From Actinomycetes bacterium (GTDB lineage Bacteria > Actinomycetota > Actinomycetes > Propionibacteriales > Propionibacteriaceae), in NCBI GenBank assembly GCA_029778515.1, contig JAKOQD010000352.1:1-53767 (forward strand): a DNA stretch of 53,767 bases, read 5' to 3'. Positions 19,072 through 26,523 of this stretch are shown here, piece after piece (within the stretch, counting starts at the first letter, position 1; every line of letters begins with the position of its first letter). The position numbers were made by a program, and so were the translations under genes. Under the pieces are notes generated by a model. It did no database searches, had not been told where the DNA came from, and saw only the letters and a list, made by a program, of their open reading frames with translations.

Positions 19072-19779
19072 GTGAAGAAGCTGATTCTGTTGTTGGTTGC
19101 GTCCGTACTTGCTCTCGCTGGCTGTTCGTCGGGTGCCGTCCGCGGTGAGCCCGCCGGCGCGTCCAGCCCGGTTGTGTCGTCGAGCGCCTCTGCTTCTGCG
19201 ACGACTGCTGGCGAGGTGTCGTGCACCTACACGGCAACGAATGACGGCGTGAAGAAGGTGGACCTGCCACCCACGGACGGAGTCGCGGCCACCGGCACCG
19301 CCGAGTACGTGCTGACCCTCAACTCGGACCCTTTGAAGCTCACCCTGGACCGCGAGAACGCGCCCTGCACGGTGAACTCCTTCTCGTCACTGGCCGGTCA
19401 GGGCTTCTTCGACGGCTCATCGTGCCACCGGCTTGTGGATGACGGCGGCCTGTACGTGCTGCAGTGCGGTGACCCGTCCGGGACCGGGTCGGGTGGCCCC
19501 GGCTACCAGTTCGACGACGAACTCACCGGCAGCGAGTCCTATGGCGCTGGCACCCTGGCCATGGCGAACGCAGGCCCGGGCACGAACGGCTCACAGTTCT
19601 TCATCGTCTACGCAGACAGCCAGTTGTCGCCCGACTACACAGTGTTCGGTCACGTGGACGAGGCTGCGGTGAAGGTGCTGGCGAAGCTCGCCGCGGGCGG
19701 CCAGGACAACAGCTTCGGCAGCTCCGGCGGTGGCAAGCCCAACTCGCCCGCAGTGATCACCAGCATCAAGCCGGCCTGA
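19072..19779 (+). CDS. Cyclophilin-type peptidyl-prolyl isomerase, lipoprotein
   Basis: 235 residues from GTG 19072; ATG 19054 is an alternative six codons upstream. KKLILLLVASVLALAGC is a compact lipoprotein signal with the lipid-modified Cys at residue 18. A Ser/Ala-rich linker follows. The isomerase domain shows PCTVNSFSSLAGQGFFDG, the CHRL strand with the catalytic-type Arg, GPGYQFDDE, and AMANAGPGTNGSQFFI. The protein should act outside the membrane on secreted proteins. It is divergent from pduO, and its 3' end meets array D 20 bp after the stop. Confidence 0.92.
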   Translation: MKKLILLLVASVLALAGCSSGAVRGEPAGASSPVVSSSASASATTAGEVSCTYTATNDGVKKVDLPPTDGVAATGTAEYVLTLNSDPLKLTLDRENAPCTVNSFSSLAGQGFFDGSSCHRLVDDGGLYVLQCGDPSGTGSGGPGYQFDDELTGSESYGAGTLAMANAGPGTNGSQFFIVYADSQLSPDYTVFGHVDEAAVKVLAKLAAGGQDNSFGSSGGGKPNSPAVITSIKPA

Positions 19780-19799
19780 TCTGCAGCGGCTGGTGGGTT

Positions 19800-19941
19800 G
19801 AGATCCCGGCCTACGCCGGGATGACGTTGGGTCTGGGCCCGGGGTGACGTTCGCCCTAGGCCGGGGTGACGTTGGGTCTGTGCCCGGGGTGACGTTGGGC
19901 CTGGCCGTGATGACGCTGGCCCTACGCCGGGATGACGCTGG
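19800..19941. repeat. GCCGGGATGAC array D (full palindrome + five degenerate 21-23 bp units)
   Basis: It opens with GAGATCCCGGCC-TAC-GCCGGGATGACGTTGG and continues with units ending GGGGTGACGTTGG or GGGATGACGCTGG at about 22-bp spacing. Orientation matches array B. The palindrome faces the stop codon of the cyclophilin gene. Units are more diverged than in arrays A-C, suggesting an older copy. Confidence 0.85.
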
Positions 19942-19969
19942 CGCAGCTTCGCCAGGCCACCTAGGCGGC

Positions 19970-20761
19970 TCAGCGGTGCGTTCGGGCTTCCAGCTCGAGC
20001 AGCGCGGCAACGGTGGCGTCCGGGTCGTCGGCATGGACCCAATGGCCGGCCCCGGGGACCACCACGCGCTCGACGTCAGGGAAGAGCCGGGCCATGTCGG
20101 CCTCGTGTTCCGCTCGGACGTACGCCGACTGCTCGCCAGTAAGCCAGAGCACCGGCCCCGGGTAGGTGGCAGGGCCGGGATCAGGCCAGCCGCCGATCGC
20201 GTCCAGCGAGTCGCCGAGCAGTCGCAGGTTCGGCTGCCAGTGCCAACCGTGCCGGCGACGCAGGTTCTGCATCAGGAACAGGCGGACGGCGTCGTCCGGG
20301 ACGGCTGGACTCAGGCGGGCGTCGGCTTCGGCTCGCGAATCGATGGTGCTCAGGTCGAGGCCGCGCATCGCGGCAACCAGCGGGGTGAAGGTCTCCACCT
20401 GGTCCGAATGCCCGGGTGCGATGTCGATCACCGCCAGTCCGGAAGCCAACTCCGGCCTGCGCAGAGCGGTGAGCATGGCGACCTTGCCGCCCATTGAATG
20501 GCCGACCAGCACCAACTGTGCCGCCGAGCCGAGCCGAAGGTCGACCTCGTCGGCCACGGCCTCGGCCATCCCGAGGTAGCTGAAGTGGTCGGTCCAGGCG
20601 CTCTGCCCGTGATCGGGCAGGTCGAAGAGCACACTGGCCAACTCGTGCTCGGCCAGCCGCTGCGCGATCTGGCTCCAATTGCGGCCACGGCCGAAGAGCC
20701 CGGGCAGGAAGGCGAAGCGGGGACGCCCAGAGCCGACGAGTTCGGTGTGCAGCCGTGCCAT
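19970..20761 (-). CDS. Alpha/beta-fold hydrolase (YbfF-like esterase)
   Basis: 263 residues from ATG 20761 (MARLHTELVGSG). The oxyanion region FLPGLFGRGRNW, the nucleophile elbow GHSMGG, and the late catalytic His in GAGHWVHADDPD mark a serine hydrolase. FDLPDHGQSAW resembles YbfF-type acyl esterases. The start codon overlaps the stop of the upstream zinc-binding gene by one base, so the two are co-translated. Substrate unknown. Confidence 0.88.
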   Translation of the reverse strand: MARLHTELVGSGRPRFAFLPGLFGRGRNWSQIAQRLAEHELASVLFDLPDHGQSAWTDHFSYLGMAEAVADEVDLRLGSAAQLVLVGHSMGGKVAMLTALRRPELASGLAVIDIAPGHSDQVETFTPLVAAMRGLDLSTIDSRAEADARLSPAVPDDAVRLFLMQNLRRRHGWHWQPNLRLLGDSLDAIGGWPDPGPATYPGPVLWLTGEQSAYVRAEHEADMARLFPDVERVVVPGAGHWVHADDPDATVAALLELEARTHR

Positions 20762-21036
20762 CAGCGCCGCCGCTGCCAGCATGCGGTGTGCCAGTGCCGT
20801 CGTTCGTCCACAGCGGACGTGGAGCCGATGCTCGCCAGCCGGGGCCAGGCGACCAGATGGGACGCTCCGGGAGCGACCTGCCGGCTGCAGCCCGGGCAGG
20901 TGTAGGTCTTGCCGGCGGCATCGGCGGGCATGGTCTGCACCATCCATTCACCGTCGGCCTTGATCTCGAGCTGGGCGAACGCGCCAGTTGACAGCGGCCG
21001 GGGCGCACGAAGGTGCTTCGAGGGTCGCTTGGCCAT
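20761..21036 (-). CDS. Small actinobacterial zinc-binding (CxxC...HxxxC) protein
   Basis: 91 residues. A basic head precedes a conserved core: GEWMVQTM, AGKTYTCPGCSRQV and RRHWHTACW, with two Cys and a late His/Cys set that look like a zinc site. This family is often labelled 'ATP/GTP-binding' in actinobacterial genomes because of an AGKT-like string; I see no real P-loop. Minus-strand TAGGCT lies six bases before ATG 21036, so the mRNA is probably leaderless. Divergent neighbour nucS suggests, but does not prove, a DNA-related role. Confidence 0.75.
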   Translation of the reverse strand: MAKRPSKHLRAPRPLSTGAFAQLEIKADGEWMVQTMPADAAGKTYTCPGCSRQVAPGASHLVAWPRLASIGSTSAVDERRHWHTACWQRRR

Positions 21037-21042
21037 TCAGTC

Positions 21043-21099
21043 AGCCTAGCGCCGATGCGGGTACGTCCGGTCAGGCGCACCGGCCGATCGGTGTAGGTT
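21043..21099. promoter_or_regulatory. Divergent pair of leaderless promoters (zinc protein / nucS)
   Basis: The 69-bp intergenic gap holds a minus-strand -10 box TAGGCT (21048-21043), six bases before ATG 21036, and a plus-strand -10 box TAGGTT (21094-21099), six bases before GTG 21106. Neither gene has a ribosome site. Confidence 0.6.
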
Positions 21100-21105
21100 G
21101 ACCGG

Positions 21106-21816
21106 GTGCGTCTGCTGATTGCCCGTTGCCAGGTTGACTACGCCGGTCGTTTGACCGCCCACCTTCCGATGGCCACCCGCTTGATCATGGTGAAAGCGGA
21201 CGGATCTGTCTCGGTCCACGCCGACGACCGCGCCTACAAACCGCTGAACTGGATGAGCGCGCCGTGCACCTTGACGGTCAGCCCGCCGCCGGAGGATGTC
21301 GAGGCGGTAGCCGAAGCCGATGAAGCCGGGCTCACCGAAGTGTGGGAGGTGCGGAACACGGACGGCGACACCCTTCAGATCGCGCTCGGCGAGGTGCTGC
21401 ACGACTCGAACCACGAACTCGGTATCGATCCGGGATTGCAGAAGGACGGCGTTGAAGCGCACCTACAGGTTCTGCTCGCGGAGAATCCGCGCACGTTCGG
21501 CGAAGGCTGGACGCTGATCCAGCGCGAGTACTTGACGCCGATCGGCCCGGTGGACCTACTGCTGCGCGACCACACCGGCGCCTATGTCGCCGTCGAAGTG
21601 AAGCGCCGTGGCGAGATCGACGGGGTTGAGCAACTCACCCGCTATCTGGCGTTGATGAACGCGGACCCGACCATGAGTCCCGTCCGCGGCGTGTTCGCTG
21701 CGCAGCAAATCAAGCCGCAGGCGCGGACGCTGGCCGGTACCCGCGGCATTGAATGCGTACTCGTGGACTACAACGTACTACGAGGGTTGGACAACGCCGA
21801 GGATCGGCTCTTCTAA
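21106..21816 (+). CDS. nucS: Mismatch-specific endonuclease NucS/EndoMS
   Basis: 236 residues, GTG start. NucS cuts both strands at G-T, G-G and T-T mismatches and replaces MutS/MutL in most actinobacteria. The nuclease residues are visible as D150 (GPVDLLL) and E164-V-K166 (VAVEVKRRG), preceded by the GWTLIQRE strand. The N-terminal domain starts [16 protein letters not shown]. The C-terminus EDRLF resembles a sliding-clamp-binding tail. The protein is complete. Likely leaderless from TAGGTT. Confidence 0.96.
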   Translation: MRLLIARCQVDYAGRLTAHLPMATRLIMVKADGSVSVHADDRAYKPLNWMSAPCTLTVSPPPEDVEAVAEADEAGLTEVWEVRNTDGDTLQIALGEVLHDSNHELGIDPGLQKDGVEAHLQVLLAENPRTFGEGWTLIQREYLTPIGPVDLLLRDHTGAYVAVEVKRRGEIDGVEQLTRYLALMNADPTMSPVRGVFAAQQIKPQARTLAGTRGIECVLVDYNVLRGLDNAEDRLF

Positions 21817-21826
21817 TTTGTAGCCG

Positions 21827-23065
21827 TCAGGTCCGGTCCAAGTGGGGCAATAGCACCTCGCGGTAGAGCAGCAGCAGGGCGGCCATCACCGGGATGGCGA
21901 GGATCGCACCGATCATTCCCTGCAACAGGTAGCCGGAGATCGCGGCCAGCATGACCAGCACCGACGGGACCTGCACCGAGTGCGAAAAGACCCGCGGCTG
22001 GATGAAGTAGGCGTCGAACTGCTGATAGGCGAGGAAGAAGATCAGCGTGATCAGGCCGGTGGTGGGGGAGAAAGAGAACGCGATGATCGACACGATCACC
22101 ATCGAAATGGTGGTACCGACCAGCGGCACGAAGGCGAACAGGCCGACCACTACGGTCAGCGCCAGCGCATATTGGCTCAGACCGATCACGTTCAGGAATA
22201 CGAACGCCACACTCATCGCGATCAGCACCACGATGAACAGGCCGGACACGTACCCGCTGACCCGCTTGAACATCTCGTTGGCGAGGTACTTCACCCGCGG
22301 ACGCCGGGACGCGGGCGCGAGTTTGTAGATGACTTCCTTCAGATTGGGCAGGGAGGTGAGGAAGTAGAGGGTGAGGACCAGGGTGATCACCACCGAGAAG
22401 ATGGTGTTGGCCACTGCCTGGCCGGCACCGAGCAGCCCGCCGAACAGACTGCTGATCAACTCGCCGGAGGTGAGGAACTCGACGGCCTTTTCGATCACGT
22501 GGAACTGGGCGTCGAAAGCGGCGATCTGCGGGTTCTGCCGCAGGTTCTCCAGATAGTCGGGAGCTTGCAGCATCAGCTTGTTCACCTGGTCGCTGACCAC
22601 GGGCACGAGGGCCCAAACGGCCAGCGAGAGTAGTCCGATCGCGCTGAGCGCGACCAGCAGCACTGCGAACGCGCGGCGGACGCCGTGGTGGTGCAGCCAG
22701 TCCACCAGCGGGTTCAGCCCGAGCGCAATCGCCAACGAAAGCATGAGCAGCACCAGCACCGTGCGCAGCGAGATCACGGTGTACACCAGTCCGGTGGCGG
22801 CCAGCGCCCCGAAAGTCAGGAAGAACCCGATCTGGAACGGGTTGCGATCCAGCAGGGAGATCCGGTCGCTGGCGCCCAGCCGCCGACCGTCCGCGTCCGC
22901 CGGTGTGGGCTGGGTGGTACGGCGCCACTTGCGCAGCCAGCCTCGGGTCGGCGGTGCACTGGTAGGCGTATGCGCGGATAGCGCGGCCGGCGTCCGCGCG
23001 GACGCCGGAACCGGCACCCCGCCAGGCGGTGCCGGTGGCTGCGGTTCGCTACCCGGAGTGGTCAC
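21827..23065 (-). CDS. AI-2E family (PerM/YdiK-like) permease
   Basis: 412 residues, GTG start. An unstructured Pro/Ala/Thr-rich head of about 70 residues is followed by about eight transmembrane helices in the AI-2E layout. The conserved end is FVPLVGTTISMVIVSIIAF, then DAYFIQPRVFSHSVQVPSVLVML and AILAIPVMAALLLLYREV. Members export or antiport varied substrates; the name does not prove autoinducer transport. The GTGA overlap with the upstream DivIVA-like gene indicates coupled translation. Confidence 0.9.
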   Translation of the reverse strand: MTTPGSEPQPPAPPGGVPVPASARTPAALSAHTPTSAPPTRGWLRKWRRTTQPTPADADGRRLGASDRISLLDRNPFQIGFFLTFGALAATGLVYTVISLRTVLVLLMLSLAIALGLNPLVDWLHHHGVRRAFAVLLVALSAIGLLSLAVWALVPVVSDQVNKLMLQAPDYLENLRQNPQIAAFDAQFHVIEKAVEFLTSGELISSLFGGLLGAGQAVANTIFSVVITLVLTLYFLTSLPNLKEVIYKLAPASRRPRVKYLANEMFKRVSGYVSGLFIVVLIAMSVAFVFLNVIGLSQYALALTVVVGLFAFVPLVGTTISMVIVSIIAFSFSPTTGLITLIFFLAYQQFDAYFIQPRVFSHSVQVPSVLVMLAAISGYLLQGMIGAILAIPVMAALLLLYREVLLPHLDRT

Positions 23066-24093
23066 GAGCCCGATTCAGCGTCGGTGTAGTCGGCCACGCT
23101 CACTCCCACCAGGTTCGCCAGCTCGCCGAGCTGCTCGACGACGGACTGTCGGCGACCGATGAGCAGTTTCAGCTCGGCTTGCAGCCGCTCCACCTCCACC
23201 TCGGCTTCGCGAGTGCGTTCAGCGCGGATGCGCTCGCCCTCGTGCTCGGCCGCGGAGGCGATGCCCTCGGCTTCGGCTCGGGCGGACGCGATGATCTGCT
23301 CCGCCTCAGCGAGAGCGGCGGCGCGGCGCTCGTTCCACGTTTTTGCGTCCGCTTCGAGCCGGGTGCGATAGTCCGTGCTCACGGCCTCAGCCTCGGCCAG
23401 CAAATCGTCGAGTCGGGTCGCATTGGCTGCCTGGGCGGCCTTGAGTTCACCCAGATCGGCTTCTTTCCGCTCGGCGAGCCGCAGCCTGGCTTCGGCTGCG
23501 GCCCGCTCCACCTCGGCGGCGCGGGCCGCCGCGTCGATCCGCGCGCCCTCAGCGATCGCAGCTGCGCGCGCCTGGGCGTCCGCGACCACTTGGGAGGCAT
23601 GGAGTTCCGCGGCCTGCCGGACCGCGTTGGCTTCCTGCTTGGCCGCTTCCAACTCGGCTGCAGTCTGCTCGCTGAGGCGCTGCCGGAGTGCATCCAGCTC
23701 CTGGATGCTCGCCGCGCGGGCGGCGTCCAAGGCGAGCTCGGCCTCAATCGTGAGGCGTCTCGCCTCCGCCTCCGCTGCGCTCAGCACGAGCCGAGCGCGG
23801 CTGTCCGCTGAGTCGACCAACTCGCCCGCCTGTGACTCGGCGGCCTTCAACATGGTGCGGGTGTGCGCACCGGCCTTGCCGAAATCACTGTCGGCCGCAC
23901 GGGCGTTCGCTTCGGCCAGCTGGCGATGCTGTTGCCGCAACTGCGCCTTGGCCCGCGCCAACTGGCCCTCGACGTCGCGGACGTAGGCGTCCACGGCGCC
24001 ACGATCGTAGCCGCGCAATGACTGCGGGAAGTTGCCCACGGCCGAGGCCACTTCGTCGAACAGTTCCAGTCCGGTGGTGTCTTCGCCTACCAA
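23062..24093 (-). CDS. DivIVA-like long coiled-coil protein
   Basis: About 343 residues from TTG 24093, which has a GGGAAG ribosome site. A short head contains FPQSLRGYDRGAVDAYVRDVE, a DivIVA-domain signature (RGYD...VDAYV), and nearly all the rest is an Ala/Glu/Arg-rich coiled coil. This recalls Wag31-related cytoskeletal proteins that organise polar growth or division. A longer frame to 24141 crosses the hairpin of the neighbouring gene and is rejected. Partner: the overlapping AI-2E permease downstream. Function inferred only from family shape. Confidence 0.82.
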   Translation of the reverse strand: MVGEDTTGLELFDEVASAVGNFPQSLRGYDRGAVDAYVRDVEGQLARAKAQLRQQHRQLAEANARAADSDFGKAGAHTRTMLKAAESQAGELVDSADSRARLVLSAAEAEARRLTIEAELALDAARAASIQELDALRQRLSEQTAAELEAAKQEANAVRQAAELHASQVVADAQARAAAIAEGARIDAAARAAEVERAAAEARLRLAERKEADLGELKAAQAANATRLDDLLAEAEAVSTDYRTRLEADAKTWNERRAAALAEAEQIIASARAEAEGIASAAEHEGERIRAERTREAEVEVERLQAELKLLIGRRQSVVEQLGELANLVGVSVADYTDAESGS

Positions 24094-24125
24094 CGTCTTC
24101 CCTTTCGCTCGCCCAATGATGCTAG

Positions 24126-24155
24126 TGGCCCGGCCCGACAAATCGGGCCGGGCCA
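24126..24155 (-). terminator. Perfect hairpin after the methylmalonyl-CoA epimerase gene
   Basis: TGGCCCGGCCCGA (24126-24138) pairs perfectly with TCGGGCCGGGCCA (24143-24155), loop CAAA. It lies 15 bp beyond the epimerase stop on the minus strand. There is no U-tract, as is common in high-GC actinobacteria. Confidence 0.7.
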
Positions 24156-24170
24156 GTGCAGGTCAGTGAA

Positions 24171-24620
24171 TCAGTGGGCCGCAGCAGCCGGCTCGACGAT
24201 CTCGAGCAGGATGCCACCGACATCCTTCGGGTGAGCGAAGTTGATCCGGGAACCGCCGGTGCCGATCTTGGGCGCGTCGTAGAGCAGGCGAACGCCACGC
24301 TCGCGCAGCACCGCACTGACCTTGTCGAGGTCGGCCACCCGGTAGGCAACCTGCTGGATTCCGCCCTTGCCGCCGTTGCGCTCGATCCACTTCGCGATCG
24401 TGCTGTTCTCGTTCAGCGGTGCCAGCAACTGCACCTGGGCGTTCTCGGTGAGCTGGTCACCGGTACCGATCATCGCCTCCTCGACGCCCTGCTCAGCGTT
24501 GGTCTCGCGGTGCAGCACCCGCCAGCCAAGCACTTCGGTGTGGAACTTGATGGCGTCGTCAAGATTGTGGACGGCGTAGCCGACATGGTCGATGCAGATG
24601 AAAAGGTCGTCGTTGCTCAT
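24171..24620 (-). CDS. mce: Methylmalonyl-CoA epimerase
   Basis: 149 residues from ATG 24620 (MSNDDLFICIDHVGYAV). It interconverts (2R)- and (2S)-methylmalonyl-CoA in the propionate/Wood-Werkman pathway. VOC-fold metal ligands H12 and the final Glu (LLEIVEP) are present, as is the Gln in AQVQLLAPL. The third metal-ligand position reads GGIQQVAYRV, whereas the Propionibacterium shermanii enzyme, as I recall it, has GLHHMAWRV there, so a His appears replaced by Gln. Otherwise the match is close along the chain. The gene lies 23 nt after pgm. Confidence 0.93.
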   Translation of the reverse strand: MSNDDLFICIDHVGYAVHNLDDAIKFHTEVLGWRVLHRETNAEQGVEEAMIGTGDQLTENAQVQLLAPLNENSTIAKWIERNGGKGGIQQVAYRVADLDKVSAVLRERGVRLLYDAPKIGTGGSRINFAHPKDVGGILLEIVEPAAAAH

Positions 24621-24643
24621 GTTGTCCAGCCTATTCCCAATGC

Positions 24644-26272
24644 TCACGACAGAACGCCGTCGACCACTTCCTTGGCCTCGGCCTGGACCTGTGCCAGGTG
24701 TTCCGGGCCGCGCAACGATTCGGCGTAGATCTTGTACACGTTCTCGGTTCCGGACGGGCGCGCCGCGAACCAGGCGGACGCGGTGGCGACCTTGAGCCCG
24801 CCGATGGCCGCGCCGTTGCCCGGGGCATGGGTAAGCGTGGCCACGATCGGTTCGCCGGCCAGTTCGGTTGCGGTGACGTCCGACGCGCTCAGCTTGGCGA
24901 GCTTCGCCTTCTGCTCGCGGCTGGCGGGTGCATCCACCCGGGCGTAGCTGGACGCACCGTGGCGGGCCTCCAGTTCGGCGTACAGCTCGGACGGCGACTT
25001 GCCCGTGACCGCCTTGATCTCGCTGGCCAGCAGAGCGAGCAGGATGCCGTCCTTGTCGGTTGTCCACGTGGAGCCATCCCTGGCAAGGAAAGATGCACCC
25101 GCTGACTCTTCGCCGCCGAACCCGAGATCACCGCTCATCAGGCCGGGCACGAACCACTTGAAGCCCACCGGCACCTCGACCAACCGACGGCCTAGATCGG
25201 CAGCCACCTTGTCGATCAGCGAACTCGACACCAGGGTCTTGCCCACCCCGGCGTCCGGACGCCAGTTGGGGCGATGACCGAACAGGTACTGAATCGCCAC
25301 CGCCAGGTAGGCGTTGGGATTCATCAGACCGTAGTCGGGGGTGACAATGCCGTGCCGGTCCGCGTCCGCGTCATTGCCGGTGGAGATCTCGTAGGACTCC
25401 CGGTTCGCGATCAGGGAGGCCATGGCGTAGGGCGAGGAGCAGTCCATGCGGATCTTGCCGTCCCAGTCCAGCGTCATGAACGGCCAGGCCGGGTCGACCT
25501 GCGGGTTGATCACGGTCAGGTCGATGCCCAGCCGCTCGGCGATGTAGCCCCAGTACTGCACGGACGCCCCCCCGAGCGGATCGGCGCCGATCCGCACACC
25601 CGCGGACGCGATCGCGTCCAGGTCGAGCGCGTTGCGCAGGTCTTCGCAGTAAGCACCTAAGTAGTCCACGCGGGTGACGTCGCGCGCGGCGGTCGCGTAC
25701 GGCGTCCGCTTGATCGAACCGACCGAGCGCAGCAGCTCGTTGGCCCGGGCGGCGATCACCGAGGTGGCGTCGGTGTCGGCCGGGCCGCCGTGCGGCGGGT
25801 TGTACTTGAAACCGCCATCACGCGGCGGGTTGTGCGAAGGGGTGACCACGATGCCGTCTGCGCGGGGCCCTTCGTGGTCGCGGTTGTAGACGATGATCGC
25901 GCGGGAAACGCTTGGGGTCGGGGTGAAGTCCTCATCCCGTTCGGCGTGGACGGCTACACCGTTGCCGTGCAGCACCTCGATGGCCGTCCGCCAAGCCGGG
26001 GCGGACAGAGCATGGGTGTCCTTGCCGATGAACAGCGGACCGGTGACGCCCTGGCTGGCCCGGTACTCGACGATCGCCTGCGTCGTGGCCGCGATGTGCG
26101 CGTCGTTGAAGGCCGCGTCGAGCGCGGAGCCGCGATGCCCGGACGTGCCGAACACGACCTGCTGGTCGGGGTTGTCCGGATCGGGCACCAGGTCGTGGTA
26201 GGCCCTGAGCAGGGCGTCGACGTCAATCAGGTCTTCGGGCAGTGCAACCTGCCCGGCGCGTTCGTGTGCCAT
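24644..26272 (-). CDS. pgm: Alpha-D-glucose phosphate-specific phosphoglucomutase
   Basis: 542 residues, full length. It interconverts glucose 6-phosphate and glucose 1-phosphate. Catalytic serine loop VTPSHNPP near residue 142, metal loop NDADADRHG near 302, sugar loop GFGGEESAG, and phosphate loop RPSGTENVYK. The head (QVVFGTSGHRGS) is typical. It would link sugar phosphates with the glg operon about 5 kb away. The MITE-like palindrome lies 18 bp upstream of its start codon and may replace or carry its promoter. Confidence 0.97.
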   Translation of the reverse strand: MAHERAGQVALPEDLIDVDALLRAYHDLVPDPDNPDQQVVFGTSGHRGSALDAAFNDAHIAATTQAIVEYRASQGVTGPLFIGKDTHALSAPAWRTAIEVLHGNGVAVHAERDEDFTPTPSVSRAIIVYNRDHEGPRADGIVVTPSHNPPRDGGFKYNPPHGGPADTDATSVIAARANELLRSVGSIKRTPYATAARDVTRVDYLGAYCEDLRNALDLDAIASAGVRIGADPLGGASVQYWGYIAERLGIDLTVINPQVDPAWPFMTLDWDGKIRMDCSSPYAMASLIANRESYEISTGNDADADRHGIVTPDYGLMNPNAYLAVAIQYLFGHRPNWRPDAGVGKTLVSSSLIDKVAADLGRRLVEVPVGFKWFVPGLMSGDLGFGGEESAGASFLARDGSTWTTDKDGILLALLASEIKAVTGKSPSELYAELEARHGASSYARVDAPASREQKAKLAKLSASDVTATELAGEPIVATLTHAPGNGAAIGGLKVATASAWFAARPSGTENVYKIYAESLRGPEHLAQVQAEAKEVVDGVLS

Positions 26273-26289
26273 GGGGCCATCCTGCCGCC

Positions 26290-26455
26290 TAGGAGTCTGC
26301 TGAACAATGCTGTTCCGAGCGAGGACGTGCTGGGCGGGATGAGCTGCAAGGCCACATCTGGGGTCTGTAGTGGGCCTACCGACCCAAGATGTGGCCGCAG
26401 CAGATCGCCCGCCCAGTGCGCCGCAGCCGGGACATGATTGTTCAGCAGGCTCCTA
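26290..26455. mobile_element. MITE-like long palindromic element
   Basis: 166 bp. Ends TAGGAGTCTGCTGAACAAT (26290-26308) and ATTGTTCAGCAGGCTCCTA (26437-26455) match at 18 of 19 positions. Complementarity continues inward: TGGGCGGG with CCGCCCA, and GGCCACATCT with AGATGTGGCC. A central hairpin GTAG-TGGGC-CTAC closes it. Both ends are bordered by TA, which may be a target duplication. No protein is encoded. It lies in the 251-bp gap between pgm and the thioredoxin/TPR gene. Confidence 0.85.
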
Positions 26456-26523
26456 CGTACGACAGTGGGGAACCGCCGGACCACATTCGCACCGCTTCGG
26501 TACGGCTGGCAGAATGCTTGCTT

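Noticed and set aside
18974..19270. Long N-terminal extension of PduO
   Set aside because: The extension is out of family, antisense to the cyclophilin gene, and a TTGACA promoter ends six bases before ATG 18973.
24094..24141. Upstream extension of the DivIVA-like gene to TTG 24141
   Set aside because: It would translate across part of the hairpin that ends the epimerase transcript; TTG 24093 has a ribosome site and the conserved protein begins after it.
26389..26523. ATG 26389 start for the thioredoxin/TPR protein
   Set aside because: It lies inside the MITE-like palindrome and the added residues are not conserved-looking.
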